From Streptococcus sp. LQJ-218 (GTDB lineage: Bacteria; Bacillota; Bacilli; Lactobacillales; Streptococcaceae): a DNA stretch of 49,713 nt. The notes under the pieces are model-generated. The model was not told the origin of the DNA, searched no databases, and worked only from the letters and a program-made list of their open reading frames with translations. This document shows positions 27,616 through 37,090 of the stretch, in pieces; the stretch's first letter is position 1, and every line of letters starts with the position of its first letter. A program made the translations under genes and the position numbers. Where the stretch lies: contig NZ_QQRU01000007.1 of the NCBI RefSeq assembly GCF_003428885.1, positions 1-49,713 of the forward strand, read 5' to 3'.

Positions 27616-29361
27616 ATGTCCATTATTCAAAAACTTTGGTGGTTTTTCAAGTTAGAAAAGCGCCGTTATTTAGTCGGGATTGTGGCCTTGGTTTTGGTTT
27701 CCGTCCTCAATCTCATTCCCCCCATGGTTATGGGGCGGGTCATTGATGCTATTACGTCGGGACAATTAACCCAGCAGGACCTCCTTCTTGACCTATTTTA
27801 CTTGCTACTTGCAGCCTTTGGAATGTATTATCTGCGCTATGTTTGGCGTATGTATATCCTTGGAACATCCTACCGTCTGGGGCAGATTATGCGGTCTCGC
27901 TTGTTTGAGCATTTCACAAAAATGTCTCCAGCCTTTTATCAGACCTATCGGACGGGGGATCTGATGGCGCACGCAACCAACGATATCAATGCCTTGACTC
28001 GTCTAGCAGGTGGCGGTGTTATGTCTGCGGTGGATGCCTCTATCACGGCTTTGGTGACTTTACTGACCATGCTCTTTAGTATTTCTTGGCAGATGACGCT
28101 AGTTGCCATTTTACCCTTGCCTTTCATGGCTTATGCCACCAGTCGTCTAGGGAGAAAGACCCATACGGCTTTTGGCGAATCGCAAGCTGCCTTTTCTGAA
28201 CTCAATAACAAGGTGCAGGAGTCTGTGTCAGGTATTAAAGTAACCAAGTCTTTCGGTTACCAGGCGGACGAGCTCAAGTCCTTCCAGGCAGTCAATGAAT
28301 TGACCTTCCAAAAAAATCTGCAAACCATGAAATACGATAGTCTTTTTGACCCCATGGTTCTCTTATTTGTTGGTTCTTCCTATGCCTTAACCCTCTTGGT
28401 CGGCTCTTTGATGATTCAGGATGGGCACATTACAGTTGGTAATCTGGTCACCTTTATCAGCTATTTGGATATGCTGGTTTGGCCTCTTATGGCTATTGGT
28501 TTCCTCTTTAATATTAGTCAGAGGGGGAAGGTGTCCTATCAACGGATTGAGGAACTCTTGTCTCAGGAATCATCTGTACAAGACCCTGAGTTTCCTTTGG
28601 ATGGTATTGAAAACGGGCGCTTGCAGTACGATATTGATAGCTTTGCCTTTGAAAATGAGGAAACACTGACGGATATTCACTTTAGTTTGGAAAAAGGGCA
28701 AACCCTGGGCTTGGTTGGGCAGACAGGCTCTGGAAAAACGTCCTTGATCAAGCTTCTCTTGCGTGAGTACGATGTGGATGAGGGAGCCATTTATCTAAAT
28801 GGTCACGATATTAGGGACTATCGTCTGACAGACCTTCGCAGTCTCATGGGCTATGTTCCTCAGGACCAGTTCCTCTTTGCGACCTCTATCTTAGACAATA
28901 TCCGCTTTGGAAATCCTGATTTACCACTTTCAGCCGTAGAGGAAGCGACCAAGCTAGCCCAAGTTTACCAAGACATTCTAGCCATGCCTCAGGGATTTGA
29001 TACGTTGATTGGTGAAAAGGGAGTCAGTCTTTCTGGTGGTCAAAAGCAGCGTCTGGCTATGAGTCGAGCTATGATTTTAGATCCAGATATTTTGATTTTA
29101 GATGATTCCTTGTCTGCCGTGGATGCCAAGACAGAGTATGCCATCATCGACAACCTTAAGGAGACGCGAAAGGACAAGACAACCATCATCACAGCCCATC
29201 GCCTCAGTGCAGTTGTCCATGCAGATTTGATTTTAGTTCTACAAAATGGACAGATTATCGAACGGGGTACACACGAAGACCTGCTAGCTTTGAATGGCTG
29301 GTATGCCCAAACCTACCAGTCTCAGCAGTTGGAAATGAAAGGAGAAGAAGATGCAGAATAA
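27616..29361 (+). CDS. heterodimeric ABC exporter, subunit with degenerate ATP site
   Basis: 581 residues from ATG 27616 (AGAAAGGA upstream; an in-frame ATG at 27577 overlaps the BOX end and has no ribosome site). Six-helix exporter domain then ATPase: Walker A GQTGSGKTS (~368), signature LSGGQKQR (~472), Walker B ILILDDSLSAVD, H-loop TAHRLS. The residue after Walker B is Asp instead of catalytic Glu, as in the non-hydrolysing site of LmrC/TM287-type half transporters. Pairs with the next gene, overlap 11 bases. Probably exports drugs, peptides or lipids. Confidence 0.92.
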   Translation: MSIIQKLWWFFKLEKRRYLVGIVALVLVSVLNLIPPMVMGRVIDAITSGQLTQQDLLLDLFYLLLAAFGMYYLRYVWRMYILGTSYRLGQIMRSRLFEHFTKMSPAFYQTYRTGDLMAHATNDINALTRLAGGGVMSAVDASITALVTLLTMLFSISWQMTLVAILPLPFMAYATSRLGRKTHTAFGESQAAFSELNNKVQESVSGIKVTKSFGYQADELKSFQAVNELTFQKNLQTMKYDSLFDPMVLLFVGSSYALTLLVGSLMIQDGHITVGNLVTFISYLDMLVWPLMAIGFLFNISQRGKVSYQRIEELLSQESSVQDPEFPLDGIENGRLQYDIDSFAFENEETLTDIHFSLEKGQTLGLVGQTGSGKTSLIKLLLREYDVDEGAIYLNGHDIRDYRLTDLRSLMGYVPQDQFLFATSILDNIRFGNPDLPLSAVEEATKLAQVYQDILAMPQGFDTLIGEKGVSLSGGQKQRLAMSRAMILDPDILILDDSLSAVDAKTEYAIIDNLKETRKDKTTIITAHRLSAVVHADLILVLQNGQIIERGTHEDLLALNGWYAQTYQSQQLEMKGEEDAE

Positions 29362-31093
29362 ACAAGAACAATGGGCTGTATTGAAGCGATTGATGTCTTA
29401 TCTTAAGCCTTATGGTCTTCTGACCTTTTTGGCACTCAGCTTTCTCTTAGTGACTACGGTCATTAAAAGTGTGATTCCCCTTGTGGCCTCCCACTTTATT
29501 GACCAGTATCTCAGCAATCTCAACCAACTGGCCGTGACCGTCTTGCTGGTCTACTATGGCCTTTATATCCTACAAACTCTGGTTCAGTATGTCGGCAATC
29601 TTCTCTTTGCTCGGGTGTCTTACAGTATTGTTAGGGATATTCGTCGCGATGCCTTTGCCAATATGGAAAAACTAGGCATGTCTTATTTTGACAAGATGCC
29701 AGCAGGCTCTATCGTCTCTCGTTTGACCAATGATACCGAGACTATCAGTGATATGTTTTCAGGGATTTTATCCAGCTTTATCTCAGCAGTTTTCATCTTT
29801 CTGACAACCCTTTATACCATGTTGGTGTTGGATTTTCGTTTGACGGCTTTAGTCTTGCTCTTTCTCCCCTTGATTTTCCTTTTGGTCAATCTCTATCGGA
29901 AAAAGTCTGTCAAGATTATCGAGAAAACCAGAAGTCTCTTGTCGGATATCAATAGCAAGCTAGCTGAAAACATCGAGGGAATCAGGATTATTCAGACCTT
30001 TAATCAAGAGAAGCGTCTGCAAGCAGAATTTGATGAAATTAACCAAGAACACTTGGTCTATGCCAACCGTTCTGTAGCCTTAGATGCCCTCTTTTTGCGC
30101 CCTGCCATGAGTTTGCTAAAACTCTTAGGCTACACTGTTTTGATGGCCTACTTTGGCTATCGTGGACTTTATCTGGGAATAACAGCAGGGACCATGTATG
30201 CCTTTATCCAGTATATCAATCGTCTCTTTGATCCCCTGATTGAAGTGACGCAAAACTTCTCAACCCTGCAAACGTCTATGGTTTCTGCAGGCCGTGTTTT
30301 TGCCTTAATCGATGAGAGAAACTATGAGCCCCTTCAAGAAAATGGCGAAGCTGAGGTCAAAGAAGGCAATATTCGGTTTGAACACGTATGTTTCTCATAT
30401 GATGGCAAACACCCAATTCTGGATGATATTTCCTTTTCAGTGAACAAGGGGGAAACCATTGCCTTTGTGGGTCATACAGGTTCGGGGAAATCTTCGATTA
30501 TCAATGTCCTCATGCGCTTTTATGAATTTCAGTCAGGGCGAGTTTTCTTGGATGATGTGGATATTAGGAACTACAGTCAGGAAGAACTGAGAAAAAATAT
30601 CGGACTGGTCTTGCAGGATCCCTTCCTCTATCATGGAACCATTAAGTCCAATATCGCCATGTACCAAGATCTTAGTGATGAGCAGGTACGGGCTGCAGCT
30701 GCTTTTGTTGATGCAGATTCCTTTATTCAGGACCTTCCGCTGGGCTACGATGCTCCTGTTTCCGAGCGTGGTTCGAGCTTTTCTACTGGTCAGCGCCAGC
30801 TTCTTGCCTTTGCCAGAACAGTCGCCAGTCAGCCTAAAATCCTGATTTTGGATGAAGCGACAGCCAATATTGACTCTGAGACAGAAAGTTTGGTTCAAGC
30901 TTCTTTGGATAAGATGAGACAGGGACGGACAACCATTGCCATTGCCCACCGTCTTTCTACTATCCAAGACGCCAACTGTATCTATGTTTTGGACAAGGGG
31001 CGCATCATCGAGAGTGGTACTCATGAGGAACTCTTGACCTTGGGAGGAACCTATCACAAGATGTATAGCTTGCAGGCAGGGGCTATGTCCTAA
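29351..31093 (+). CDS. heterodimeric ABC exporter, catalytic subunit
   Basis: 580 residues. Six membrane helices followed by an ATPase with Walker A GHTGSGKSS (~373), canonical catalytic Glu in ILILDEATANID and H-loop IAHRLS, but an altered signature FSTGQRQ instead of LSGGQ. Together with the previous subunit this gives one competent and one degenerate nucleotide site, the hallmark of asymmetric exporters (LmrCD, TM287/288). Starts within the previous gene after GGAGAAGA. Confidence 0.92.
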   Translation: MQNKQEQWAVLKRLMSYLKPYGLLTFLALSFLLVTTVIKSVIPLVASHFIDQYLSNLNQLAVTVLLVYYGLYILQTLVQYVGNLLFARVSYSIVRDIRRDAFANMEKLGMSYFDKMPAGSIVSRLTNDTETISDMFSGILSSFISAVFIFLTTLYTMLVLDFRLTALVLLFLPLIFLLVNLYRKKSVKIIEKTRSLLSDINSKLAENIEGIRIIQTFNQEKRLQAEFDEINQEHLVYANRSVALDALFLRPAMSLLKLLGYTVLMAYFGYRGLYLGITAGTMYAFIQYINRLFDPLIEVTQNFSTLQTSMVSAGRVFALIDERNYEPLQENGEAEVKEGNIRFEHVCFSYDGKHPILDDISFSVNKGETIAFVGHTGSGKSSIINVLMRFYEFQSGRVFLDDVDIRNYSQEELRKNIGLVLQDPFLYHGTIKSNIAMYQDLSDEQVRAAAAFVDADSFIQDLPLGYDAPVSERGSSFSTGQRQLLAFARTVASQPKILILDEATANIDSETESLVQASLDKMRQGRTTIAIAHRLSTIQDANCIYVLDKGRIIESGTHEELLTLGGTYHKMYSLQAGAMS

Positions 31094-31179
31094 TACTCTT
31101 TGACAATCTCTTTAAACCAGGTCAACTTTATACACAACCTCAAAGCTGTACTTTGAACAGCCTGCGACTAGTTTCCTAG
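31094..31179. repeat. degenerate BOX remnant
   Basis: Retains diverged boxA start (TACTCTTTGACAATCTCTT), a boxB part (CAACCTCAAAGCTGTACTTTGAACAG) and boxC core (CTAGTTTCCTAG), but the GCGACG segment of boxA and the boxC end are gone. Begins right after the exporter stop codon. Confidence 0.8.
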
Positions 31180-31240
31180 ATTAATAAGAAGGAAATCCTT
31201 CAAATTACAGCTTTCTTTCACCGCCTTTTCCATTTTGTGG

Positions 31241-31246
31241 TATAAT
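31241..31246 (+). promoter_or_regulatory. extended -10 promoter of the phosphoglycosyl transferase gene
   Basis: TATAAT preceded by TTTTGTGG (TGG extension) 46 bases before the start codon; no good -35 is seen. A second TTGACA (31255-31260) lies downstream but its TATAAT is too close to act with it. Confidence 0.6.
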
Positions 31247-31291
31247 GAAAAATGTTGACAAATAGTATAATAAAAACAAAGGAGAAACAGC

Positions 31292-31984
31292 ATGCTGAAA
31301 TGGGAAGCCTTGCCCGTGGAAATGAAATCAAGCGAGGTTGAGTCTTACTACCAGCTTGTCTCTAAAAGGAAGGGTTCGCTGATTTTCAAGCGTTGCTTGG
31401 ATTGGATTCTGGCTTTGATCTTGCTGATTTTGACTTCCCCAGTTTTTCTCATCTTGAGCATTTGGATCAAGTTGGATAGCAAGGGGCCAGTTATTTATAA
31501 ACAAGAGCGCGTGACACAGTACAACCGTCGGTTTAAGATTTGGAAGTTTCGTACCATGGTGACGGATGCAGATAAAAAAGGCAGTCTGGTGACTTCTGCT
31601 AATGATAGTCGTATTACCAAGGTTGGGAATTTCATCCGCCGTGTCCGTTTGGACGAACTGCCTCAGCTGGTCAATGTTCTTAAAGGCGAGATGTCCTTTG
31701 TCGGTACACGACCTGAAGTGCCGCGCTACACAGAGCAGTATAGTCCTGAAATGATGGCGACCTTGCTCTTACCAGCAGGGATTACCTCTCCAGCTAGCAT
31801 TCACTACAAGGATGAGGACACTATCATCAGTCAAATGACGGAGAAAGGTTTATCAGTTGACCAAGCCTATGTTGAACACGTCCTTCCGGAAAAGATGCGT
31901 TATAACCTCGCCTATCTCCGAGAGTTTAGTTTCCTTGGAGACATCAAAATCATGTTTCAAACCGTGTTTGAAGTGCTAAAATAA
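31292..31984 (+). CDS. polyprenyl-phosphate phosphoglycosyl transferase (WcaJ/PglC type)
   Basis: 230 residues, the single-domain form of the bacterial sugar transferase family. One N-terminal membrane segment (LDWILALILLILTSPVFLIL) ends in the KLDSKGPVIYKQERV signature; then KIWKFRTMVTDA, RLDELPQLVNVLKGEMSFVGTRPEVP with the catalytic Asp-Glu (DE in RLDELPQ). It should move a sugar-1-phosphate from a UDP-sugar to undecaprenyl phosphate, the first step of a glycan. Linked by 42 bases to a sugar aminotransferase gene, so the sugar is probably an amino sugar. No other glycosyltransferases lie nearby. Confidence 0.92.
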   Translation: MLKWEALPVEMKSSEVESYYQLVSKRKGSLIFKRCLDWILALILLILTSPVFLILSIWIKLDSKGPVIYKQERVTQYNRRFKIWKFRTMVTDADKKGSLVTSANDSRITKVGNFIRRVRLDELPQLVNVLKGEMSFVGTRPEVPRYTEQYSPEMMATLLLPAGITSPASIHYKDEDTIISQMTEKGLSVDQAYVEHVLPEKMRYNLAYLREFSFLGDIKIMFQTVFEVLK

Positions 31985-32026
31985 AGTAGTCATAAGAAAA
32001 TGAGTACAGATAAAAGGAGCAAATCA

Positions 32027-33256
32027 ATGCCAAATTACAATATTCCATTTTCACCACCCGATATTACGGAAGCAGAAATTGCTGAAGTAGCGGATACTCT
32101 TCGTTCTGGTTGGATTACAACTGGTCCTAAGACCAAAGAACTGGAGCGTCGCTTGTCTCAATACACACAGACTCCTAAGACTGTCTGCCTCAACTCTGCG
32201 ACTGCCGCTCTTGAGTTGATTTTGCGCGTTTTGGAAGTGGGACCTGGTGATGAAGTCATCGTTCCAGCCATGACCTATACAGCTTCATGTAGTGTCATCA
32301 CTCACGTGGGAGCAACACCAGTCATGGTGGATATCCAAGCAGATACGTTTGAGATGGACTATGACCTGCTGGAGCAAGCTATCACTGAAAATACCAAGGT
32401 CATCATTCCAGTAGAACTTGCAGGGATTGTTTGCGACTATGACCGTTTATTCCAAGTAGTGGAGAAGAAACGTGACCTCTTTACTGCTTCAAGCAAGTGG
32501 CAAAAAGCCTTTAACCGTATCGTGATTGTCTCTGATAGTGCCCATGCTTTGGGATCTACTTACAAAGGACAACCAGCTGGTTCTATCGCTGACTTCACTT
32601 CCTTCTCATTCCACGCCGTTAAGAATTTTACAACGGCAGAGGGTGGAAGTGCTACTTGGAAAGCCAATCCAGCGATTGATGACGAAGAGATGTACAAGGA
32701 ATTCCAAATCCTTTCCCTTCACGGGCAAACTAAGGATGCTCTTGCCAAGATGCAGCTAGGCTCATGGGAATACGATATCGTCACACCAGCCTACAAGTGC
32801 AATATGACAGATATCATGGCTTCACTTGGTCTGGTACAATTGGATCGCTATCCAAGTTTGTTGCAACGTCGTAAGGACATTGTGGACCGCTATGATCGTG
32901 GTTTTGCAGGTTCTCGCATCCATCCTTTGGCACACAAGACTGAAACTGTCGAATCTTCACGCCACCTCTATATTACTCATGTAGAAGGAGCGAGCCTAGA
33001 AGAACGCAATCTTATCATCCAAGAATTGGCTAAAGCAGGAATTGCAAGTAACGTCCACTACAAACCGCTTCCTCTGCTAACAGCCTATAAGAATCTTGGT
33101 TTTGATATGGCGAACTATCCTAAGGCTTATGCCTTCTTTGAAAATGAAATTACGCTCCCTCTTCACACTAAATTAAGCGATGATGAAGTAGACTATATCG
33201 TTCAGACTTTGGTGAGAATTTCCGAAGAAATCCTTGATTCTGAAAAAAATTCATAA
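32027..33256 (+). CDS. DegT/DnrJ/EryC1 PLP-dependent sugar aminotransferase
   Basis: 409 residues from ATG 32027 (AAAGGAG at 32013-32019). Family features: SGWITTGPKTKELE at the N-terminus, NSATAALELILRVLEVGPGDEVIVP, PLP Lys199 in FSFHAVKNFTTAEGG. It would transfer an amino group from glutamate to a nucleotide keto-sugar (for example UDP-4-keto-6-deoxy-GlcNAc as in PglE). The preceding phosphoglycosyl transferase would then use the product. The dehydratase that makes the keto-sugar is not in the window. Confidence 0.9.
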   Translation: MPNYNIPFSPPDITEAEIAEVADTLRSGWITTGPKTKELERRLSQYTQTPKTVCLNSATAALELILRVLEVGPGDEVIVPAMTYTASCSVITHVGATPVMVDIQADTFEMDYDLLEQAITENTKVIIPVELAGIVCDYDRLFQVVEKKRDLFTASSKWQKAFNRIVIVSDSAHALGSTYKGQPAGSIADFTSFSFHAVKNFTTAEGGSATWKANPAIDDEEMYKEFQILSLHGQTKDALAKMQLGSWEYDIVTPAYKCNMTDIMASLGLVQLDRYPSLLQRRKDIVDRYDRGFAGSRIHPLAHKTETVESSRHLYITHVEGASLEERNLIIQELAKAGIASNVHYKPLPLLTAYKNLGFDMANYPKAYAFFENEITLPLHTKLSDDEVDYIVQTLVRISEEILDSEKNS

Positions 33257-33263
33257 AAAAATC

Positions 33264-33292
33264 TTGACAAAGATAGAACAATAGCATATAAT
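33264..33292 (+). promoter_or_regulatory. promoter of T-box leader 1
   Basis: -35 TTGACA (33264-33269), 17-base spacer, -10 TATAAT (33287-33292): a perfect consensus promoter directly after the aminotransferase gene. Confidence 0.9.
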
Positions 33293-33299
33293 ATTCTCA

Positions 33300-33558
33300 A
33301 TAAATCAGAAAAGTAGTTATTTTTGATCTTCAGGGAGCCTGTGGTGATTGTGAACAGGTGGTTGGAAGTAGTGAAAGTGGGCTGATTTAAAAAATGAATT
33401 CGAAACAATGAAAATTCGGTGCGCACACCTTACAGTGCAACTTGTTGTTAGACAAGGTAGAGATGTAAAGGGGGATAGTCCCTTTATAATTGAGGTGGCA
33501 CCGCGTTACCAACGCCCTCACATGGAATTTAATTCTGTGTGTGGGCTTTTTTCTATCC
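33300..33558 (+). ncRNA. tryptophan T-box leader 1 (before stand-alone trpB)
   Basis: The conserved T-box GAGGTGGCACCGCG lies at 33492-33505, followed by a terminator (GCCCTCACA / TGTGTGGGC at ~33514-33546, T run). Stem I includes AGGGAGCCTG and a specifier region GTGAAAG-TGG (TGG at 33478 minus 100, that is 33378-33380), read as the Trp codon. Uncharged tRNA-Trp would favour antitermination and expression of the gene at 33684. About 125 bases between terminator and start codon show nothing further. Confidence 0.88.
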
Positions 33559-33683
33559 GTCATTTTGTTTATCTTTTATTAGGGCCTTAAGTCGCTTTGA
33601 TGAACTTGAGTTCTATCTACAGCTCCTTGGCTACTATTAAAAGCAAACAAAAGGTCAAATGAATACAGAAAGAGGAAAATTTT

Positions 33684-34862
33684 ATGACAACTAAAGGATA
33701 TTTTGGACAATTTGGTGGTAGTTTTGTACCAGAACCAATTCAGGTTTTACTAGATGAATTGGAAGTGACTTTTGATAAGTACAAGGAAGATCCAGAGTTT
33801 TTGGCAGAATTTCGTCATTACTTGAAGGACTATTCCGGTCGCGAAACACCGCTCTATTTTGCGGAAAGTTTGACAAAGCACCTAGGTGGAGCTAAGATTT
33901 ATCTTAAACGTGAAGACCTTAACCACCTTGGTTCTCACAAGCTCAACAACATTTTAGGACAAATTCTTCTGGCTAAACGTATGGGCAAAAAACGGGTTAT
34001 TGCGGAAACAGGAGCTGGTCAGCACGGTGTTGCGACAGCAGCAGCTGCAGCCAAGTTTGGTATGGCCTGTGATGTCTACATGGGAGCAGAGGATGTGGAA
34101 CGTCAACGTCTCAATGTTTTCCGTATGGAGATGATGGGAGCAACTGTTCACGCGGTTGAAACTGGGACACGAACTCTTAAGGATGCGGTTGATGCAGCCT
34201 TTGGAGCATGGATGAATGACCTTGAAGCCTTCTACGTTTTGGGATCTGCTGTAGGCCCTCATCCTTATCCTACCATTGTCCATGAGTTCCAAAAAGTCAT
34301 TAGTGAAGAATCTCGCCGTCAAATCTTGGAAAAAGAAGGCCGTTTACCAGACTACGTTATTGCCTGTGTAGGTGGTGGTTCCAATGCCATCGGTGCTTTT
34401 TCTCAGTATGTGGCTGATGAAGAAGTTAAATTGGTTGGGGTCGAAGCTGCTGGTCATGGAGTTGACACAGACAAGCACGCAGCTACTATGACAAAAGGTA
34501 GTATCGGAATTGTCGACGGTATGAAGACCTATGCAGTCTTTAAGGAAGATGGAGAGCTAGCTCCAGTTTACTCTATCTCAGCTGGATTGGACTATCCAGG
34601 GGTTGGCCCAGAACACGCCTACTTTAAAGATTCTGGTCGCGTTGAATATGTAGCAGCGACAGACGAAGAAGCGGTTCAAGCCTTGCTCCTTCTCAGTAAG
34701 ACTGAAGGAATTATCCCAGCTATTGAAAGTTCACACGCTATCGCAGAAGCAGTTAAACGTGCACCGAAACTAAGTAAAGATGAGATTATCATCATCAACG
34801 TCTCTGGTCGTGGAGACAAGGACGTAGCTGCGATTGCAGACTACCTAGAAGCTAAAAAATAA
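33684..34862 (+). CDS. second tryptophan synthase beta chain, stand-alone paralog
   Basis: 392 residues, TrpB1-type fold: [11 protein letters not shown] Lys86 in [10 protein letters not shown], catalytic Glu in [17 protein letters not shown] phosphate loop, [31 protein letters not shown]. Compared with the operon trpB at 39423 it has Leu82 and Ser84 where that has Thr and Ala beside the PLP lysine, VDGMKTY instead of LHGSLMD, and stretches ([32 protein letters not shown]) that look more like enterobacterial TrpB. No trpA partner follows. It could condense indole with serine on its own, or use another nucleophile. Its own T-box ties it to tryptophan supply. Confidence 0.9.
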   Translation: MTTKGYFGQFGGSFVPEPIQVLLDELEVTFDKYKEDPEFLAEFRHYLKDYSGRETPLYFAESLTKHLGGAKIYLKREDLNHLGSHKLNNILGQILLAKRMGKKRVIAETGAGQHGVATAAAAAKFGMACDVYMGAEDVERQRLNVFRMEMMGATVHAVETGTRTLKDAVDAAFGAWMNDLEAFYVLGSAVGPHPYPTIVHEFQKVISEESRRQILEKEGRLPDYVIACVGGGSNAIGAFSQYVADEEVKLVGVEAAGHGVDTDKHAATMTKGSIGIVDGMKTYAVFKEDGELAPVYSISAGLDYPGVGPEHAYFKDSGRVEYVAATDEEAVQALLLLSKTEGIIPAIESSHAIAEAVKRAPKLSKDEIIIINVSGRGDKDVAAIADYLEAKK

Positions 34863-34874
34863 TAGATGGAAAAA

Positions 34875-35110
34875 TTACAGTCCTTTCTCTCACAGAGAGC
34901 TTGTGGTTGCTGGAAACAAGCAGAGAAAACTGTAAGGTTGGGTCCATTTGAAACAAGAGAAGAAAACATAATTCTCAAGGGAGTGCCCTTTATCGCACAG
35001 CCTGTTACAGGAAGGTTCTGAGACAGGAATGAGAGATAGGAGAAATCCTATAATTGAGGTGGCACCGCGAATTTCGTCCTCACGCAAGTTATTTTGCGTG
35101 GGGATTTTTT
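34875..35110 (+). ncRNA. tryptophan T-box leader 2 (before trpE)
   Basis: T-box GAGGTGGCACCGCG at 35056-35069; terminator CCTCACGCAA / TTGCGTGGGG (35078-35101) with T run to 35110. Specifier region GTAAGGT-TGG at 34939-34941, again TGG. It begins within a few bases of the trpB paralog stop, and I find no convincing promoter of its own, so it may be transcribed by read-through from the promoter at 33264. Confidence 0.9.
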
Positions 35111-35155
35111 ATACAGTCGCTACCAACTAGAATTAGAATCGAAAGGGAAATTACA

Positions 35156-36517
35156 ATGGAACGAATCATTCATGGAGATGTCTTATCACCAATCCTGGCT
35201 TATATGCGCCTAAAGGGGCAACACAAGGTTATCTTAGAGAGTATTCCGAGAGACAAGGAAACCGCTCGTTTTTCTATCCTAGCCTATAATCCAGTTTTTG
35301 AGATTCAGTTTGAAAATGGAGTCCTTTATCAAAATGGTCAAGTGATTGACCGGGATCCCTTGGATTTTCTTTATGAAGTGACTCATAAGAGCCAGCACCA
35401 TTCAGACCTCCCTTTTGGTGGAGGAGCCATTGGTTTTGTGGGTTACGATATGATTTCTCTTTATGAAGAAATTGGTCAAATTCCTGAGGACACAATTGGA
35501 ACGCCAGACATGCATTTCTTCGTCTATGAGAGTTACATGGTCTTTGATCACAAGAAGGAAAAAATTCATGTCATCGAGGATGCTCTCTATAGTGAGCGTA
35601 GTCAAGAAGACTTGGAAAAAGCCTTGAACCAAGTGCTTGAGGAATTACGCATTCCTGCTCCAAATGAATTTGAAGACTTGGATCTATCTCCTCTGGACTT
35701 CAAACCCCATATCGCCCCTCAGAAGTTTGAGGAAATGGTGGAAACAGCGCGTGACTTGATTCGAAATGGTGACATGTTCCAATGTGTACTCAGTCAGCGC
35801 TTCTCAGCAGAAGTGACTGGAAATCCTTTTGACTTCTACAGAAATCTCCGCGTGACCAATCCATCTAATTACCTTTATTTCTATGACTTTGGGGATTATC
35901 AAATCATCGGAGCTAGTCCAGAAAGTTTGGTTTCTGTCAAAAATGGCATCGTGACAACCAATCCGATTGCGGGTACACGACCAAGAGGAGCTACGGATGA
36001 AGAGGACAAGGCTTTGGCGACAGACCTGCTTTCGGATGAGAAGGAAACAGCAGAGCATCGAATGTTGGTGGACTTGGGTCGTAATGATATTGGTCGCATC
36101 TCTGAAACGGCAAGCGTCCAAGTCACCAAGTATATGGAAGTGGAGCTCTTCCGCTATGTCATGCATTTGACCAGCGTGGTCAAGGGGCGTTTGCTTCCAG
36201 AACTCACTGCTATGGATGCCTTGAAAGCAACACTTCCTGCTGGAACAGTTTCAGGAGCACCAAAGATTCGAGCCATGAGACGCATCTATGAACTGGAAAC
36301 AGAAAAACGGGGAGTATACGCAGGAGCAATCGGCTACTTGTCTGCTACGGGTGATATGGATTTCGCCATCGCTATCCGAACGATGGTTCTCAAAAATCAA
36401 ATAGCCTATGTGCAGGCTGGGGCAGGGATTGTCTACGATTCCATCGCCCAAAACGAATATCAAGAAACCATTAACAAAGCAAAATCTATGACTAGAATTG
36501 GAGAACTAAGACCATGA
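35156..36517 (+). CDS. trpE: anthranilate synthase component I
   Basis: 453 residues from ATG 35156 (GAAAGGGAAA upstream); the frame is open further upstream but runs back through the T-box terminator, so an earlier start is rejected. Tryptophan-feedback region LESIPRDKETARFSIL near the N-terminus and the chorismate-binding half (IAGTRPRGATDEED, DLGRNDIGR, GTVSGAPKIRAM, QAGAGIVYDS). With TrpG makes anthranilate from chorismate and glutamine. Ends in UGA overlapping trpG by 4 bases. Confidence 0.97.
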   Translation: MERIIHGDVLSPILAYMRLKGQHKVILESIPRDKETARFSILAYNPVFEIQFENGVLYQNGQVIDRDPLDFLYEVTHKSQHHSDLPFGGGAIGFVGYDMISLYEEIGQIPEDTIGTPDMHFFVYESYMVFDHKKEKIHVIEDALYSERSQEDLEKALNQVLEELRIPAPNEFEDLDLSPLDFKPHIAPQKFEEMVETARDLIRNGDMFQCVLSQRFSAEVTGNPFDFYRNLRVTNPSNYLYFYDFGDYQIIGASPESLVSVKNGIVTTNPIAGTRPRGATDEEDKALATDLLSDEKETAEHRMLVDLGRNDIGRISETASVQVTKYMEVELFRYVMHLTSVVKGRLLPELTAMDALKATLPAGTVSGAPKIRAMRRIYELETEKRGVYAGAIGYLSATGDMDFAIAIRTMVLKNQIAYVQAGAGIVYDSIAQNEYQETINKAKSMTRIGELRP

Positions 36518-37080
36518 TTTTATTGATTGACAACTATGATTCTTTTACCTATAACTTGGCTCAATACATTGGGAATTTTGCAGAAGTTCAGGTCTTGAGA
36601 AATGATGATCCTAAGCTTTACGAAGAAGCTGAAAAAGCAGATGGTCTGGTCTTTTCGCCCGGCCCGGGTTGGCCAGTTGATGCTGGAAAGATGGAAAATA
36701 TGATTCGTGACTTTGCTGGCAAGAAGCCGATTCTTGGAATTTGTTTGGGTCACCAAGCCATCGCAGAAGTCTTTGGTGGTAAGTTAGGTTTGGCTCCAAA
36801 AGTCATGCACGGGAAACAGAGTAATATCAACTTTGAAGCGCCATCTGTTTTGTATCAAGGTATCGAGGATGGCCGTGCGGTCATGCGTTACCACAGTATT
36901 TTGATTGAGGAAATGCCAGAAGACTTTGAAGTGACAGCTCGTTCGACTGATGACCAAGCTATCATGGGGATTCAACATAAAAACCTACCGATTTATGGCT
37001 TCCAGTACCATCCAGAGAGCATTGGAACGCCAGATGGCTTGTCTTCTATTCGGAATTTTATCGAGAAGGTTGTAAAGTGA
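36514..37080 (+). CDS. trpG: anthranilate synthase component II (glutamine amidotransferase)
   Basis: 188 residues. Class I amidotransferase triad: Cys77 in GICLGHQA and His/Glu in [15 protein letters not shown] forms the oxyanion loop. Supplies ammonia to TrpE. Start overlaps the trpE stop (ATGA), so production is coupled. It is trpG-only, not fused to trpD. Ends in UGA. Confidence 0.96.
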   Translation: MILLIDNYDSFTYNLAQYIGNFAEVQVLRNDDPKLYEEAEKADGLVFSPGPGWPVDAGKMENMIRDFAGKKPILGICLGHQAIAEVFGGKLGLAPKVMHGKQSNINFEAPSVLYQGIEDGRAVMRYHSILIEEMPEDFEVTARSTDDQAIMGIQHKNLPIYGFQYHPESIGTPDGLSSIRNFIEKVVK

Positions 37081-37090
37081 GGAAACTAGG

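Noticed and set aside
33408..33590. A 60-codon plus-strand frame before the trpB paralog
   Set aside because: It lies entirely in T-box leader 1.
33580..33640. Possible further BOX fragment before the trpB paralog (GAGTTCTATCTACAGC)
   Set aside because: Only about 15 bases resemble boxB; too short to call.
35054..35155. An N-terminally extended trpE frame
   Set aside because: The extension covers the T-box and terminator and has no ribosome site; ATG 35156 has one and matches family length.
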